Source of the DNA: Actinomadura viridilutea | GTDB taxonomy: Bacteria; Actinomycetota; Actinomycetes; Streptosporangiales; Streptosporangiaceae | NCBI GenBank assembly: GCA_003001795.1 | Contig: PVNI01000009.1 | Location: 223,380 to 287,379 of the forward strand | DNA length: 64,000 nucleotides | Direction of reading: 5' to 3' | In this document: positions 25,606 through 34,775 of the stretch, piece by piece | How positions within the stretch are numbered: the stretch's first letter is position 1 | Layout of the letters: every line of letters begins with the position of its first letter | The notes under the pieces: generated by a model | The model's database searches: none | What the model saw: the letters and a program-made list of their open reading frames with translations, nothing else | What the model was told of the DNA's origin: nothing | Program-made: the position numbers and the translations under genes

Positions 25606-26916
25606 GTGCCGCGTCGAATCAACCGGGTTGCGACGATCTGTGTTCACACGTCCCCGCTCGACCAGCCCGGGACCGGAGACGCGGGCGGCATGAACGTCTA
25701 CGTCGTGGAGGTCGCCAAACGGCTCGCGGCCCGCGGCGTCGAGGTCGACGTCTTCACCCGCGCCACCTCCCGCGCCCTCCCGCCCGTCGTCGAACTGGCC
25801 CCCGGCGTGCTCGTGCGCAACGTCGTCGCCGGGCCGTTCGAAGAGCTGGAGAAGACCGAGCTGCCCCGCTACCTGTGCGGCTTCACCAGCGAGGTGCTGC
25901 GCGCCGAGGCCGACCACGATCCCGGCCACTACGACCTCCTGCACACCCACTACTGGCTGTCCGGGCAGGCCGGCTGGGCCGCCAAACGCCGGTGGGGCGT
26001 GCCGCTGGTGCACTCGATGCACACCATGGCCAAGGTCAAGAACGCCGCGCTGGCCGACGGCGACACGCCCGAGCCGCGCGAACGCGTCCTCGGCGAGGAG
26101 CAGGTCGTGCAGACCGCCGACCGGCTCGTCGCCAACACCGCCAAGGAGGCCAGGGAGCTCACCGGCCTGTACGGCGCGTCGCCGTCCCGCGTCGAGGTCG
26201 TGACGCCCGGCGTGGACCTGTCGGTGTTCCGGCCCGGCGCCGCGCTGACCCGCGGCCTGCCGCCGCATCGCAGCGCGGCGGCCCGGCGCCGCCTCGGACT
26301 GCCGCGCGACGCGTACGTGCTGCTGTTCGTCGGCCGGATCCAGCCGCTCAAGGCGCCGGACGTGCTGCTGCGCGCCGCCGCGCGGATGCTCGAGGACGAT
26401 CCGCGGCTGCGCGGCCGGCTGGTCGTCGCGGTGGTCGGCGGGCCCAGCGGCAGCGCCCGGTGCCGCCCCGAAGGCCTGCACGCCCTGGCCGCCGAGCTGG
26501 GGCTCACCGACGTGGTGCGCTTCGAGCCGCCCCGCCCGCAACCGGAGCTGGCCGACTGGTACCGGGCCGCGGACGTCACCGTCGTCCCCTCGCACAACGA
26601 GTCGTTCGGCCTGGTGGCGGTCGAGTCGCAGGCGTGCGGCACGCCCGTGGTCGCCGCCGCCGTCGGCGGGCTGTGCACGGCCGTGCGGGACGGGGAGTCC
26701 GGCGTCCTCGTCTCCGGGCACGACCCCGCCGACTACGCCGCCGTCCTGCGCCGCCTGTACGACGAGCCCCGCCTGCACGCCCGCCTGGCCCGCGGCGCCG
26801 TCCGGCACGCCCAGCGCTTCGGCTGGGACGCCACCGTGGACCGCCTGCTGGAGGTGTATACCGGTGCACTGTCCACGTTCTCCACGTCCCGGGTCCCCGC
26901 CGGGGTGACGGTGTGA
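25606..26916 (+). CDS. mshA: D-inositol-3-phosphate glycosyltransferase
   Basis: A 436-residue GT4 enzyme catalysing the first step of mycothiol synthesis (UDP-GlcNAc plus 1L-myo-inositol-1-phosphate). The N-terminus ([26 protein letters not shown]) is diagnostic of Msh[21 protein letters not shown] and the donor-site [19 protein letters not shown] also match. The GTG at 25606 has GGAGGT 8 nt upstream. The gene order mshA - ybjN-like - gpmA - two-component system is conserved in actinobacteria, which supports the call. Confidence 0.95.
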   Translation: MPRRINRVATICVHTSPLDQPGTGDAGGMNVYVVEVAKRLAARGVEVDVFTRATSRALPPVVELAPGVLVRNVVAGPFEELEKTELPRYLCGFTSEVLRAEADHDPGHYDLLHTHYWLSGQAGWAAKRRWGVPLVHSMHTMAKVKNAALADGDTPEPRERVLGEEQVVQTADRLVANTAKEARELTGLYGASPSRVEVVTPGVDLSVFRPGAALTRGLPPHRSAAARRRLGLPRDAYVLLFVGRIQPLKAPDVLLRAAARMLEDDPRLRGRLVVAVVGGPSGSARCRPEGLHALAAELGLTDVVRFEPPRPQPELADWYRAADVTVVPSHNESFGLVAVESQACGTPVVAAAVGGLCTAVRDGESGVLVSGHDPADYAAVLRRLYDEPRLHARLARGAVRHAQRFGWDATVDRLLEVYTGALSTFSTSRVPAGVTV

Positions 26917-26992
26917 GGGAGCCGCGGCGACGCGGGAGCGAGGAGCGAGGCGGCGCCGGGACGGGGCCGCGCAGGCGAGTGGGAGGCAGAGC

Positions 26993-27502
26993 ATGACCGG
27001 CGGTTCCGATCCGGTTTCGGTGATCGAGGAGACGCTGCGGGCGGCGGAGCTCGAGTACGAGGTGCCGCGCGAGGGCGCGTTCTTCGTCAAGCTGCCCGGC
27101 CGGCACAAGCTCGCCACCATGACGTGGCTCATCGTGGGCGACCACAGCCTGCACGTCGAGGCGTTCTTCTGCCGCCGCCCCGACGAGAACCACGCCGAGT
27201 TCTACCGCTTCCTGCTGGAGCGCAACGGCCGCATGTACGGGGTGAGCTTCGCCCTGGACCAGATCGGCGACGTCTACCTGGTGGGCCGCGTCCCGCTGGG
27301 CTCGGTCACCCCCGAGGAGATCGACCGGCTGCTCGGCTGCGTGCTGACCTACTCCGACGACAACTTCGACAAGGCGCTGGAGCTCGGCTTCAAGACCTCC
27401 ATCCAGCGCGAGTGGGACTGGCGGGTCAAGCGCGGCGAGAGCCTGGCCAACCTGCGCGCCTTCGCCTCCTTCGCCGACCCGGCGAACCGCGACCCGAGCT
27501 GA
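26993..27502 (+). CDS. YbjN-domain protein
   Basis: A 169-residue cytoplasmic protein with the YbjN / type III chaperone-like fold. Typical stretches are YEVPREGAFFVKLPGRHKLATMTWLIVGDHSLHVEAFFCRRPDENH and LYRLLERNG-like YRFLLERNGRMYGVSF. It has no catalytic motif. It sits between mshA and gpmA, the same position as the YbjN gene of mycobacteria (Rv0487 region). Its role is unknown, although family members are often proposed as stress-related chaperone-like factors. Confidence 0.85.
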   Translation: MTGGSDPVSVIEETLRAAELEYEVPREGAFFVKLPGRHKLATMTWLIVGDHSLHVEAFFCRRPDENHAEFYRFLLERNGRMYGVSFALDQIGDVYLVGRVPLGSVTPEEIDRLLGCVLTYSDDNFDKALELGFKTSIQREWDWRVKRGESLANLRAFASFADPANRDPS

Positions 27503-27538
27503 CGCCCCGTTCACACGGGGTGGATAAGCTTCGGTGCC

Positions 27539-28282
27539 ATGGCGACCCTGGTACTGCTGCGGCACGGCGAAAGCGTCTGGAACGCGGAGGGGCTGTTCAC
27601 CGGCTGGGTGGACGTCGACCTGTCCGCCAAGGGCGAGAGCGAGGCCACCAAGGGCGGCGACCTGCTGCTCGACGCCGACATCACCCCTGACGTCGTGCAC
27701 ACCTCGCTGCTCAAGCGGGCGATCCGCACCGCCAACATCGCGCTGGACGTGGCCGACCTGCTGTGGATCCCGGTGCGCCGGTCCTGGCGGCTCAACGAGC
27801 GGCACTACGGCGCCCTGCAGGGCAAGAACAAGGCGCAGACGCGCGAGAAGTACGGCGAGAAGCAGTTCATGATCTGGCGACGCTCCTACGACACCCCGCC
27901 GCCGCCGATCAAGGACGACGACCCGCTGTCGCAGGTGAACGACCTGCGCTACGCGCACCTGCCGTCCGAGCTGATCCCGCGCACCGAGTGCCTGGCCGAC
28001 GTGGTGGACCGGCTGCTGCCGTACTGGTACGACGCGATCGTCCCGGACCTGGCCGCGGGCCGCACCGTCCTGGTCGCCGCGCACGGCAACTCGCTGCGCG
28101 CCCTGGTCAAGCACCTGGACAACATCTCCGACGAGGACATCGTCGGGCTCAACATCCCGACCGGCATCCCGCTGGTGTACGAGCTCGACGACGACTTCGC
28201 CCCGCTCAAGCGCGGCGGCGAGTACCTCGACCCGGAGGCGGCCAAGGCCGCCATCGAGGCCGTCAAGAACCAGGGCAAGTGA
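27539..28282 (+). CDS. gpmA: 2,3-bisphosphoglycerate-dependent phosphoglycerate mutase
   Basis: A 247-residue dPGM interconverting 3- and 2-phosphoglycerate. The phosphohistidine motif [10 protein letters not shown] and the second catalytic site [14 protein letters not shown] are both present, along with [12 protein letters not shown] and [17 protein letters not shown] -10 (27525-27530) lies 8 nt before the ATG, and no ribosome binding site is seen, so the leader must be absent or very short. A strong hairpin follows at 28315. Confidence 0.95.
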   Translation: MATLVLLRHGESVWNAEGLFTGWVDVDLSAKGESEATKGGDLLLDADITPDVVHTSLLKRAIRTANIALDVADLLWIPVRRSWRLNERHYGALQGKNKAQTREKYGEKQFMIWRRSYDTPPPPIKDDDPLSQVNDLRYAHLPSELIPRTECLADVVDRLLPYWYDAIVPDLAAGRTVLVAAHGNSLRALVKHLDNISDEDIVGLNIPTGIPLVYELDDDFAPLKRGGEYLDPEAAKAAIEAVKNQGK

Positions 28283-28314
28283 CCGCCCGCCCGGCGGCGG
28301 GCCCGACAGGAGAA

Positions 28315-28346
28315 GGCCCTCTCCCCGCCCGGGCGGGAAGAGGGCC
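28315..28346. terminator. Bidirectional hairpin between gpmA and phoU
   Basis: Two 16-nt arms (starting GGCCCTCTCCCC and ending AAGAGGGCC) are complementary except at one position, with essentially no spacer. The element lies between convergent gpmA and phoU stops. Confidence 0.8.
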
Positions 28347-28368
28347 GCACACCCCCGGGTGACGTCCG

Positions 28369-29028
28369 TCAGACGTCGACGATCTCTTCGGCCCGCTGAC
28401 CGGTCACCATGTAGACGACGTTCTCGGCCACGTGCACGGCGTGGTCGGCGAAGCGCTCGAAGTACCGGCCCGCCAGGGTGATGTCCACGGCGGGCTCGAC
28501 GCCGTGCGTCCACTTGGGCGACAGCAGCACGTCGAACAGCCTGCGGTGGAGCCGGTCCATGGCGTTGTCGTCCTCGTCCAGCTCCAGGCCCATCCGCACG
28601 TCCCGCGCCGCGATCACGCTGCCGGTCTTGGCGATCATGCGTTCGGCGATCTGGCCCATCTCCAGCACGGTGGCCTGCAGCTCCGGCGGCACCGCGGACT
28701 CGGGGTGGCGGCGCCGCGCCGTCTTGGCGATGTGCACCGCCAGGTCGCCCATCCGCTCCAGGTCCCCGCTCATCCGCAGCGCGGTGATCAGCGTGCGCAG
28801 GTCCCCGGCCACCGGCTGCTGCCGGGCCATCAGGTCGAACACCGTCTCCTCGATCTCCGCGTCGATCTTGTTGACCTGCTCGTCGGCGCCGATGACCTCC
28901 TCCGCCAGCCGCAGATCGGCGTCCAGCAGGGCGGTCACCGCGCGGGCCATCGCGGAACGGACCAGCCGGGTCATCTCCACCAGCTTGTCCGAAAGGCCGT
29001 CGAGCTCCTCGTGGTAGAGGTCGCGCAC
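28369..29028 (-). CDS. phoU: Phosphate-transport regulator PhoU
   Basis: A 219-residue protein with two PhoU helical bundles. The metal-binding motifs E/DxxxD appear as GDLERMGDLAVHIAK and FERFADHAVHVAEN. It restrains signalling by the PhoR/SenX3-type kinase when phosphate is plentiful. The GTG at 29028 has GAGGA upstream. It diverges from the kinase/regulator pair with a PHO box between them, oriented towards phoU. No pst transporter genes are in the window. Confidence 0.94.
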   Translation of the reverse strand: MRDLYHEELDGLSDKLVEMTRLVRSAMARAVTALLDADLRLAEEVIGADEQVNKIDAEIEETVFDLMARQQPVAGDLRTLITALRMSGDLERMGDLAVHIAKTARRRHPESAVPPELQATVLEMGQIAERMIAKTGSVIAARDVRMGLELDEDDNAMDRLHRRLFDVLLSPKWTHGVEPAVDITLAGRYFERFADHAVHVAENVVYMVTGQRAEEIVDV

Positions 29029-29120
29029 TGGGCAGTTCCTCGCGTTTCAGGCGTGATCACGGCGGGGACGGGAAAGCGGGCGGCCGAGAACGGATCCGCC
29101 CACGCAAGCAGCCTGGCCCA

Positions 29121-29164
29121 CGGGCATGAACGTTCCCGAATGCCCAGGTGAACATTGGGAGAAC
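29121..29164 (-). promoter_or_regulatory. PHO box: four contiguous 11-bp units
   Basis: Read on the minus strand, the units are GTTCTCCCAAT, GTTCACCTGGG, CATTCGGGAAC and GTTCATGCCCG. Three of four begin with GTTC, and GTTCACC equals the Streptomyces PhoP direct-repeat consensus. The box precedes phoU and flanks the divergent kinase promoter. Confidence 0.8.
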
Positions 29165-29192
29165 GCCGCCGCGTCGGGTACCCCCGCACTGT

Positions 29193-29219
29193 CTGACAGG
29201 CGTCAATGACACTTACGAT
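29193..29219 (+). promoter_or_regulatory. Promoter of the sensor-kinase gene
   Basis: CTGACA (29193-29198) and TACGAT (29214-29219) are 15 bp apart. The -10 ends 7 nt before the GTG at 29227, indicating a leaderless transcript. Confidence 0.55.
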
Positions 29220-29226
29220 CCGGAGT

Positions 29227-30525
29227 GTGGAGGTGGAGATTGTCGCTGGTCTGGCCGCGCTCGCGGGCCTGGCGATCGGGCTCGCGACGGGATTGGCGGT
29301 GCGCGTGAGCGAACGGGCCCAGCACGTTCCCCCGCCGGCGGCCCCGCAGAGCGCGCTGCCGCCGGGCGCGGCCTCGGTCCTCAGCGTCCTGCGCTCCTCG
29401 GCCGTGGTCGTGGACGCCGAGGACCGCGTGGTGCGGGCCAGCTCGGCCGCTCGGGCGTTCGGCCTGGTCAGCGGAGACCGCCTCATGGTCGACGAGGTCC
29501 TGGCGATGGCCCGCCTGGTGCGCCGCGACGGCGAGATCCGCGAGACCGAGATCCAGATCGGCCCGTCCCGGGGACGCGGCCGCGGCGACGGCCGCTGGTT
29601 CGCCGTGCGGGTGGCCCCGCTCGGCTCGCAGGGCCTGGTGCTGGTGCTCGCCGAGGACCTGACCGAGATGCGCCGCGTCGAGGCGATCCGGCGCGACTTC
29701 GTCGCCAACGTCAGCCACGAGCTCAAGACGCCGGTCGGCGCGCTGTCGCTGCTGGCCGAGACGGTGGAGAGCGCCGCCGACGACCCCGAGGCCGTGCGCC
29801 GCTTCGCCGGGCGCATGCAGCAGGAGTCGGTGCGGCTGACCAACCTCGTCCACGACCTGATGACGCTGTCGCGCATCCAGGGCGACGAGCCGCTGCCCGA
29901 ACTGCGCCCGGTCTCCCTGGACAAGGTGATCGCCGAGGCGATGGACCGCAGCCAGATCAAGGCCGGCGCCAGGAACATCGAGCTGACCGGCGGCGGAGAG
30001 CGCGGCCTCACCGTGCGCGGCGACGAGGAGCTGCTGGTCACCGCGCTGCGCAACCTCATCGACAACGCCATCGTCTACAGCCCCGACAACACCCGCGTCG
30101 CGGTGGCCACCCGCCGCTGCGACGACCGGCGGCACGTGGAGATCACCGTCACCGACCAGGGCATCGGCATCCCCGAGAGCGACCTGGAACGGATCTTCGA
30201 GCGGTTCTACCGGGTCGACCCGGCCCGCTCCCGCCAGACCGGCGGCACCGGCCTCGGGCTGGCCATCGTCAAGCACGTCACCACCAAGCACGGCGGCGAG
30301 GTGACCGTCTGGAGCAAGGAGGGCTCCGGGTCGACCTTCACCATCCGGCTGCCGCTGCTGGACGGGGCGCCCGCCGCGCAGGGCGGCGCCGGCGCGGGCG
30401 GCGGCGTCCACGGCGGCCCGCTCCGGGGCGGCCCCCGCGTGAGCGCGCGCCGGCCGACGCCCGCCGACGACGGCTCCATCGTGTACCCGACCCCACCGAA
30501 CCCGGAGGGCCCGGCATGGACGTGA
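29227..30525 (+). CDS. senX3: Phosphate-sensing histidine kinase (SenX3/PhoR type)
   Basis: A 432-residue kinase. An N-terminal helix (IVAGLAALAGLAIGLATGLAV) is followed by a PAS-like region and HisKA with NVSHELKTPVG (His164). The ATPase domain has NLIDNAIVYS, DQGIGIP and TGGTGLGLAIVKHV. It pairs with the downstream regulator, and the divergent phoU plus the mshA-ybjN-gpmA order identify it as the SenX3/PhoR orthologue. GTG 29227 is preferred to ATG 29206 because of the leaderless promoter. The C-terminal ~50 residues are a Gly/Pro-rich tail. Confidence 0.9.
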   Translation: MEVEIVAGLAALAGLAIGLATGLAVRVSERAQHVPPPAAPQSALPPGAASVLSVLRSSAVVVDAEDRVVRASSAARAFGLVSGDRLMVDEVLAMARLVRRDGEIRETEIQIGPSRGRGRGDGRWFAVRVAPLGSQGLVLVLAEDLTEMRRVEAIRRDFVANVSHELKTPVGALSLLAETVESAADDPEAVRRFAGRMQQESVRLTNLVHDLMTLSRIQGDEPLPELRPVSLDKVIAEAMDRSQIKAGARNIELTGGGERGLTVRGDEELLVTALRNLIDNAIVYSPDNTRVAVATRRCDDRRHVEITVTDQGIGIPESDLERIFERFYRVDPARSRQTGGTGLGLAIVKHVTTKHGGEVTVWSKEGSGSTFTIRLPLLDGAPAAQGGAGAGGGVHGGPLRGGPRVSARRPTPADDGSIVYPTPPNPEGPAWT

Positions 30526-30604
30526 CGGCGACCGCCCTCTCCGCCGTACCGGACCGCCCGCCCGCCCACGGACCCGCCCAAGACAACGCCCGGGAGGCAA
30601 CACC

Positions 30605-31285
30605 GTGACCCGCGTGCTCGTCGTGGAAGACGAGGAGTCGTTCAGCGACGCACTCTCCTACAACCTGCGCAAGGAGGGCTTCGAGGTCGCCGTGGCGGCC
30701 ACCGGCCCCGACGCGCTGGACCTCTTCGAACGCAACGGCGCCGACCTGGTGCTGCTCGACCTGATGCTGCCCGGACTGCCCGGCACCGAGGTCTGCCGCG
30801 AGCTGCGCGCCAAGTCCAACGTCCCCGTGATCATGCTGACCGCCAAGGACAGCGAGGTCGACAAGGTCGTGGGGCTGGAGCTGGGCGCCGACGACTACGT
30901 GACCAAGCCGTTCTCCACCCGGGAGCTGATCGCCCGCATGCGGGCGGTGCTGCGCCGCCAGGGCGACGTCGAGGACACGGCTCCCGCGGTGCTGGAGGCC
31001 GGGCCGGTGCGCATGGACGTGGAACGCCACGTCGTCACCGTCAACGGGGCGCCGGTCCAGCTGCCGCTCAAGGAGTTCGAGCTGCTGGAGGTGCTGCTGC
31101 GCAACGCGGGCCGGGTGCTGACCCGCATGCAGCTCATCGACCGCGTGTGGGGCGCCGACTACGTGGGCGACACCAAGACCTTGGACGTCCACATCAAGCG
31201 GCTGCGCGCCAAGATCGAGGAGACGCCGTCGCAGCCCCGCCACATCGTCACCGTCCGCGGTCTCGGCTACAAGTTCGAGCCCTGA
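30605..31285 (+). CDS. regX3: Phosphate response regulator (RegX3/PhoP type)
   Basis: A 226-residue OmpR-family regulator. Asp52 lies in VLLDLMLP, with VEDEE and TKPFS completing the receiver. The winged helix ends in KTLDVHIKRLRAKIEETPSQPRHIVTVRGLGYKFEP, almost diagnostic of RegX3/PhoP. It activates phosphate-starvation genes through PHO boxes such as the one at 29121-29164. The start is a GTG 80 nt after the kinase stop. A perfect 32-bp palindrome follows and likely terminates the transcript. Confidence 0.93.
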   Translation: MTRVLVVEDEESFSDALSYNLRKEGFEVAVAATGPDALDLFERNGADLVLLDLMLPGLPGTEVCRELRAKSNVPVIMLTAKDSEVDKVVGLELGADDYVTKPFSTRELIARMRAVLRRQGDVEDTAPAVLEAGPVRMDVERHVVTVNGAPVQLPLKEFELLEVLLRNAGRVLTRMQLIDRVWGADYVGDTKTLDVHIKRLRAKIEETPSQPRHIVTVRGLGYKFEP

Positions 31286-31323
31286 TCCCCGCGATCGCTC
31301 GGGCGTCCGCCGACACGACGGGA

Positions 31324-31355
31324 ACGGCCCGTACGGTGATCACCGTACGGGCCGT
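31324..31355. terminator. Perfect 32-bp palindrome, bidirectional terminator
   Basis: ACGGCCCGTACGGTGA and its exact reverse complement are adjacent without a spacer. The palindrome lies between the convergent regX3 and lipoprotein genes, where a shared terminator is expected. Confidence 0.8.
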
Positions 31356-31403
31356 CGCGCGTTCCGTGCGCCCCGGAGACGTCTTCTCAGGGCCGGGCGG
31401 CGA

Positions 31404-32402
31404 TCAGTGGCCGCCGTCCGCCGCCGGGCTCTCCGGAGCCTTCGTGGAGGTCTCCCGCTCGGCGCCGGCGGGCGTCGCCTCGCCGCTCGGGGCGGCGTCG
31501 GCGTGCTCGCCCGCGGTCGGAGTGGCGCCGGCGCCCTCGCCCGCGGTCGGGGTGGCGGTGGCGCCGGGAGCCGGGGAGCCGCCCGACACCGGGGCGTAGG
31601 TGCTGAACTCGCCCTGCTGCGCCACGACCGGCACGTTGAGGCGGATGCTGCCCGCGTGCTTGAACCGCAGCGTCACCTGCAGCACCTCGCCGCCGATCAG
31701 CCGCCGGTTCAGACCGGTCAGCACCACGAGGGGGCCGCGACCGCCCGGCGCGGGCGTCGCGTCGGCCGCGCCGGGCGCGGTGGTCTGCGCGGCGCCCGTC
31801 TGCTGACCGGCGGACGGCGTCGGCGAGGGCGACTTCTCGCCCTGCGGGGTCACGGTGGCGCGGGGCGTGGCCGTCGGCGACGCGGCGTCGCCCTCCTTCG
31901 TCGTCGTCGGGCTCGCGCTCGGACTCGCCTCGCCGCCCTCCTTGCGCTCGCCGGACGACCCCGGCTCGGCGGTGCCGGTCGGGCGGGCGGGGGAGCCCTC
32001 CTGCGCGCCGCTCAGCGTCACGGCCGTGGTCGTGCCGTCCTCCTGCGCGGCGGGCAGCACGACGGCGTCGCCCGCGATGCGCGCCTGCGCGAACGCCGGG
32101 GAGGAGACCTCGATCAGGCTGTCCTCCCGGCCCCGGACCTGGTTGATGATCGTGGCGTACAGCGGCACCGAGCTGCCCGGGTCGAACTGCATGTTGGGCC
32201 GGGGGCCCAGCAGGAACATGTTGCGGATGTCGACCTGCGGGGACGCCGCCCCCTTGGGCACCGAGGCGTTGACGCCTTCGGTCAGCTGGGTGGGCGCGGC
32301 GGTCTGGGGCTCCCTGCCTGCGCCGCAGCCGGAAAGCACCGGCGCGATGGCGACGGCACCCGCGATGGCGAGTGCGACCATTCGACGGCTGTCTCGGATC
32401 AC
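31404..32402 (-). CDS. Lipoprotein with low-complexity linker
   Basis: A 332-residue exported protein. A signal sequence ends in the lipobox VLSGC. An N-terminal beta domain (VDIRNMFLLGPRPNMQFDPGSSVPLYATIINQ) is followed by about 110 residues of Ser/Thr/Pro/Ala/Glu linker. A short beta segment (LVVLTGLNRRLIGGEVLQVTLRFKHAGSIRLNVPVV) resembles the end of PCuAC/DUF461 copper-chaperone domains, and a second disordered tail ends the protein. The split of the beta domain by a long linker is unusual. The GTG at 32402 has GAGGAG 10 nt upstream; ATG 32381 is an alternative. Confidence 0.75.
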   Translation of the reverse strand: MIRDSRRMVALAIAGAVAIAPVLSGCGAGREPQTAAPTQLTEGVNASVPKGAASPQVDIRNMFLLGPRPNMQFDPGSSVPLYATIINQVRGREDSLIEVSSPAFAQARIAGDAVVLPAAQEDGTTTAVTLSGAQEGSPARPTGTAEPGSSGERKEGGEASPSASPTTTKEGDAASPTATPRATVTPQGEKSPSPTPSAGQQTGAAQTTAPGAADATPAPGGRGPLVVLTGLNRRLIGGEVLQVTLRFKHAGSIRLNVPVVAQQGEFSTYAPVSGGSPAPGATATPTAGEGAGATPTAGEHADAAPSGEATPAGAERETSTKAPESPAADGGH

Positions 32403-32608
32403 GGCGTCGTTACTCCTCGCGAAAGGGCGTCTGGAAGACGTGGCGGTGTTGCGCGCAGGGGACGGCCCCGCACCCCCGGGGGTACGGGCGGCGCGGCAGT
32501 GCCAGGGGAAGCGTAGCGAGGTCTCGCAGGTGACTGCGTTCTGGGGGTGCATTCCGCGCGGATCGGCCACGTGAACGCCAGGTCGCCGCGCGTCCGCCGC
32601 GGCGCCGG

Positions 32609-33415
32609 CTAGGCCAGGGACTTGATCTTCTCGGTCAGCTCCGGACCGGGCCGCGGCTCGTGCAGCACGTCGGTGACCACGCCGTCCGGCGCGACGAGGA
32701 TGGCGGTGGGCACGGCGCGCGGCGCGGCCTGCGTCCCGTGGGGGCTCGCCGTGGGGCTCGCGCCCGGACTCGTGGACGGCACGGGCGGCGCGTAGGTGTC
32801 CGCCAGGACGTTGTCCGGATCGTCCACCAGCAGCGCCGTGCCGTGGTGGGCGGCCCCGGCCAGCGCGCGCAGCCGCCGGATCGCCTCCTCGGGATCGGTC
32901 TTGTCGCCGCGGCGGTCGGTGACGAGCCAGAAGCGCAGCTCGAACTCCTGGGTGCGGGCCGCCAGCTCGGCCACCAGCCGCTCGCAGCCGCAGTTCGGCG
33001 GCACCACGGCGATCACCCCGGGGCGCAGGTCCCGCAGCGGGACGGAGACGCGCTCACGGCCGATCAGGGACACCCGGGCGTCCGGAAGGAACCCGCCGAT
33101 CCGGCCCGGGGACGCCGTCGGGTGCGGCGCCAGCATGGGGATGCTGGGGCGCGGCGCCGGACGAGGACCGAACGCCGTCATGAGCACCCCGCTCACCAGG
33201 GCGATCAGCAGCGCCAGCGCGATGATCGGGATCGCCGGGCCGTAGCGGGTGAAGGGCCGGGCCAGCCGCCGCATCCGCTCGCGGCGCCGCCGCTGGCGCT
33301 CCTCGCGCCGGTAGGCGATGACGTCGCGGTCGAGTTCGCGGGCGTCGTCGGGCACCACGACGTCGACGGGGGGCAGTCCGTAGTCGTCGGGCTCGGGGTC
33401 GCCGTCTGGCCTCAC
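32609..33415 (-). CDS. Single-pass membrane protein, thioredoxin-fold-like exterior
   Basis: A 268-residue protein of unknown function. A basic cytoplasmic stretch (YRREERQRRRRERMRRLARPF) precedes one helix (AIPIIALALLIALVSGVLM). The outer domain contains VIAVVPPNCGCERLVAELAA, which resembles a redoxin CxC site after a beta strand, and a late APDGVVTDVLHE strand. This could be an atypical TlpA/redoxin-like domain, but a full CxxC is absent. The GTG at 33415 has GAGG 6 nt upstream and is preferred over ATG 33487. Confidence 0.65.
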   Translation of the reverse strand: MRPDGDPEPDDYGLPPVDVVVPDDARELDRDVIAYRREERQRRRRERMRRLARPFTRYGPAIPIIALALLIALVSGVLMTAFGPRPAPRPSIPMLAPHPTASPGRIGGFLPDARVSLIGRERVSVPLRDLRPGVIAVVPPNCGCERLVAELAARTQEFELRFWLVTDRRGDKTDPEEAIRRLRALAGAAHHGTALLVDDPDNVLADTYAPPVPSTSPGASPTASPHGTQAAPRAVPTAILVAPDGVVTDVLHEPRPGPELTEKIKSLA

Positions 33416-33804
33416 GCCGCACCTCACATCCTCGGTCGCCGCGTCCCGGACGCACGCCCGTGCGGAGCGCCCGCCCTGGTGCCCCATTTCTTCCGTGTCG
33501 GGCGCTTCGTACCCGCGCAGCCCGGCATGCTCACCTCCCAGTATGAGCCGCCCGGGTCGAGACGTCAGAGGGCGCCCGGCGCCGTCCGCGCCCGGCGCTC
33601 TCCGAAGCGCTGGTCGGGTGCGCGGACTCGGTCGCGGGGAGGCCGCTTCTGTGTTTCGCTCGGGGTATGGACCCCGTCATGCACCTTTCACGGTCTTTGT
33701 CAAGACCCCAATTAAGGGCTTGACCTGCGCATTTGTCCTTAAGGTCGGTGCGGCCACCGACGGGTCCGTGCTACCCTTGTTCTAGCGGAAGGGGTACTTG
33801 TCAC
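33416..33804. other. Intergenic region upstream of carD
   Basis: About 390 bp without a gene. Its right half is AT-richer and holds likely promoter elements, including TTGACC (33720-33725) and the extended -10 TG-C-TACCCT (33769-33777). Confidence 0.5.
33769..33777 (+). promoter_or_regulatory. Extended -10 promoter of carD
   Basis: TGCTACCCT combines an extended -10 TG with TACCCT, 27 nt upstream of the carD ATG. An AAGGGG ribosome binding site follows at about 33789. Confidence 0.55.
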
Positions 33805-34287
33805 ATGACTTTCCAGGTCGGCGACACCGTCGTCTACCCCCACCATGGGGCTGCTCGGATCGAGGCCATCGAGACTCGCACCATCAAGGGTGAGGAAAAG
33901 ACCTATCTGGTCTTGAAGGTCGACAAGGGCGACCTGACAGTGCAGGTTCCAGTGGAGAACGTCGAGGAGGTCGGCGTTCGCGACGTCGTGGGCCAGGAAG
34001 GCCTGGAGAAGGTGTTCGAAGTCCTGCGGGCACCTTACACCGAAGAGCCGACCAACTGGTCGCGGCGTTACAAGGCGAACCTCGAGAAGCTCGCCTCCGG
34101 CGACGTCAACAAGGTCGCGGAGGTCGTCCGCGATCTCTGGCGCCGCGACAAGGAGCGCGGTCTGTCGGCCGGTGAGAAGCGCATGCTGGCCAAGGCTCGG
34201 CAGATCCTGGTCAGCGAACTGGCGCTGGCCGAAAAGACCAACGAGGACAAGGCTGAAGCCCTGCTGGACGAGGTGCTGGCCAGCTGA
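33805..34287 (+). CDS. carD: CarD-family RNA polymerase-binding regulator
   Basis: A 160-residue CarD. The N-terminal RNAP-interaction domain starts [23 protein letters not shown]. The C-terminal helical DNA-binding domain includes [32 protein letters not shown]. It stabilises open complexes, mainly at rRNA promoters, and is essential in mycobacteria. The ispF frame follows with an overlapping CTG or, more conservatively, 17 bp downstream at a GTG. Confidence 0.96.
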   Translation: MTFQVGDTVVYPHHGAARIEAIETRTIKGEEKTYLVLKVDKGDLTVQVPVENVEEVGVRDVVGQEGLEKVFEVLRAPYTEEPTNWSRRYKANLEKLASGDVNKVAEVVRDLWRRDKERGLSAGEKRMLAKARQILVSELALAEKTNEDKAEALLDEVLAS

Positions 34288-34304
34288 CCGCGAAGATTCC
34301 ACGG

Positions 34305-34775
34305 GTGGGCGTCGGAACCGACGTCCACCCGTTCGCTTCAACGGATCGGCCGATGCGGCTCGCCGGGCTGGAATGGCCCGGCGAGGGGCCGGGCCTCGCC
34401 GGTCACTCCGACGGCGACGTGGCCGCGCACGCCGCGTGCGACGCGCTGCTGTCGGCCTGCGCCCTGGGGGACCTCGGCGCCGTGTTCGGCACCGACGACC
34501 CCCGCTGGTCCGGCGCGTCCGGCGTGGACCTGCTGCGCGAGGTGGCGCGCCGCGTCGACGAGGCCGGCTACGCGATCGGCAACGTCGCCGTCCAGGTGAT
34601 CGGCAACCGCCCCAAGGTCGGCCGCCGCCGCGCCGAGGCCGAGAAGACCCTCTCCGAGGCGCTCGGCGGCGCCCCGGTCAGCCTGTCGGCCACCACCACC
34701 GACGGCCTCGGGCTCACCGGCCGCGGCGAAGGCCTGGCCGCCATCGCCACCGCCCTCGTCCTCCCTCAGCCCTGA
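34305..34775 (+). CDS. ispF: 2-C-methyl-D-erythritol 2,4-cyclodiphosphate synthase
   Basis: A 156-residue MEP-pathway enzyme. The zinc-site Asp/His pair is in GTDVHPF, and the third ligand in [25 protein letters not shown] and the C-terminal [21 protein letters not shown] match IspF. Orthologues begin seven residues earlier (like MTAKIPRVG), and that frame continues back to a CTG at 34284 that overlaps the carD stop, so a rare CTG start with translational coupling is possible. The usual ispD neighbour is missing here and lies 8 kb away. Confidence 0.94.
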   Translation: MGVGTDVHPFASTDRPMRLAGLEWPGEGPGLAGHSDGDVAAHAACDALLSACALGDLGAVFGTDDPRWSGASGVDLLREVARRVDEAGYAIGNVAVQVIGNRPKVGRRRAEAEKTLSEALGGAPVSLSATTTDGLGLTGRGEGLAAIATALVLPQP

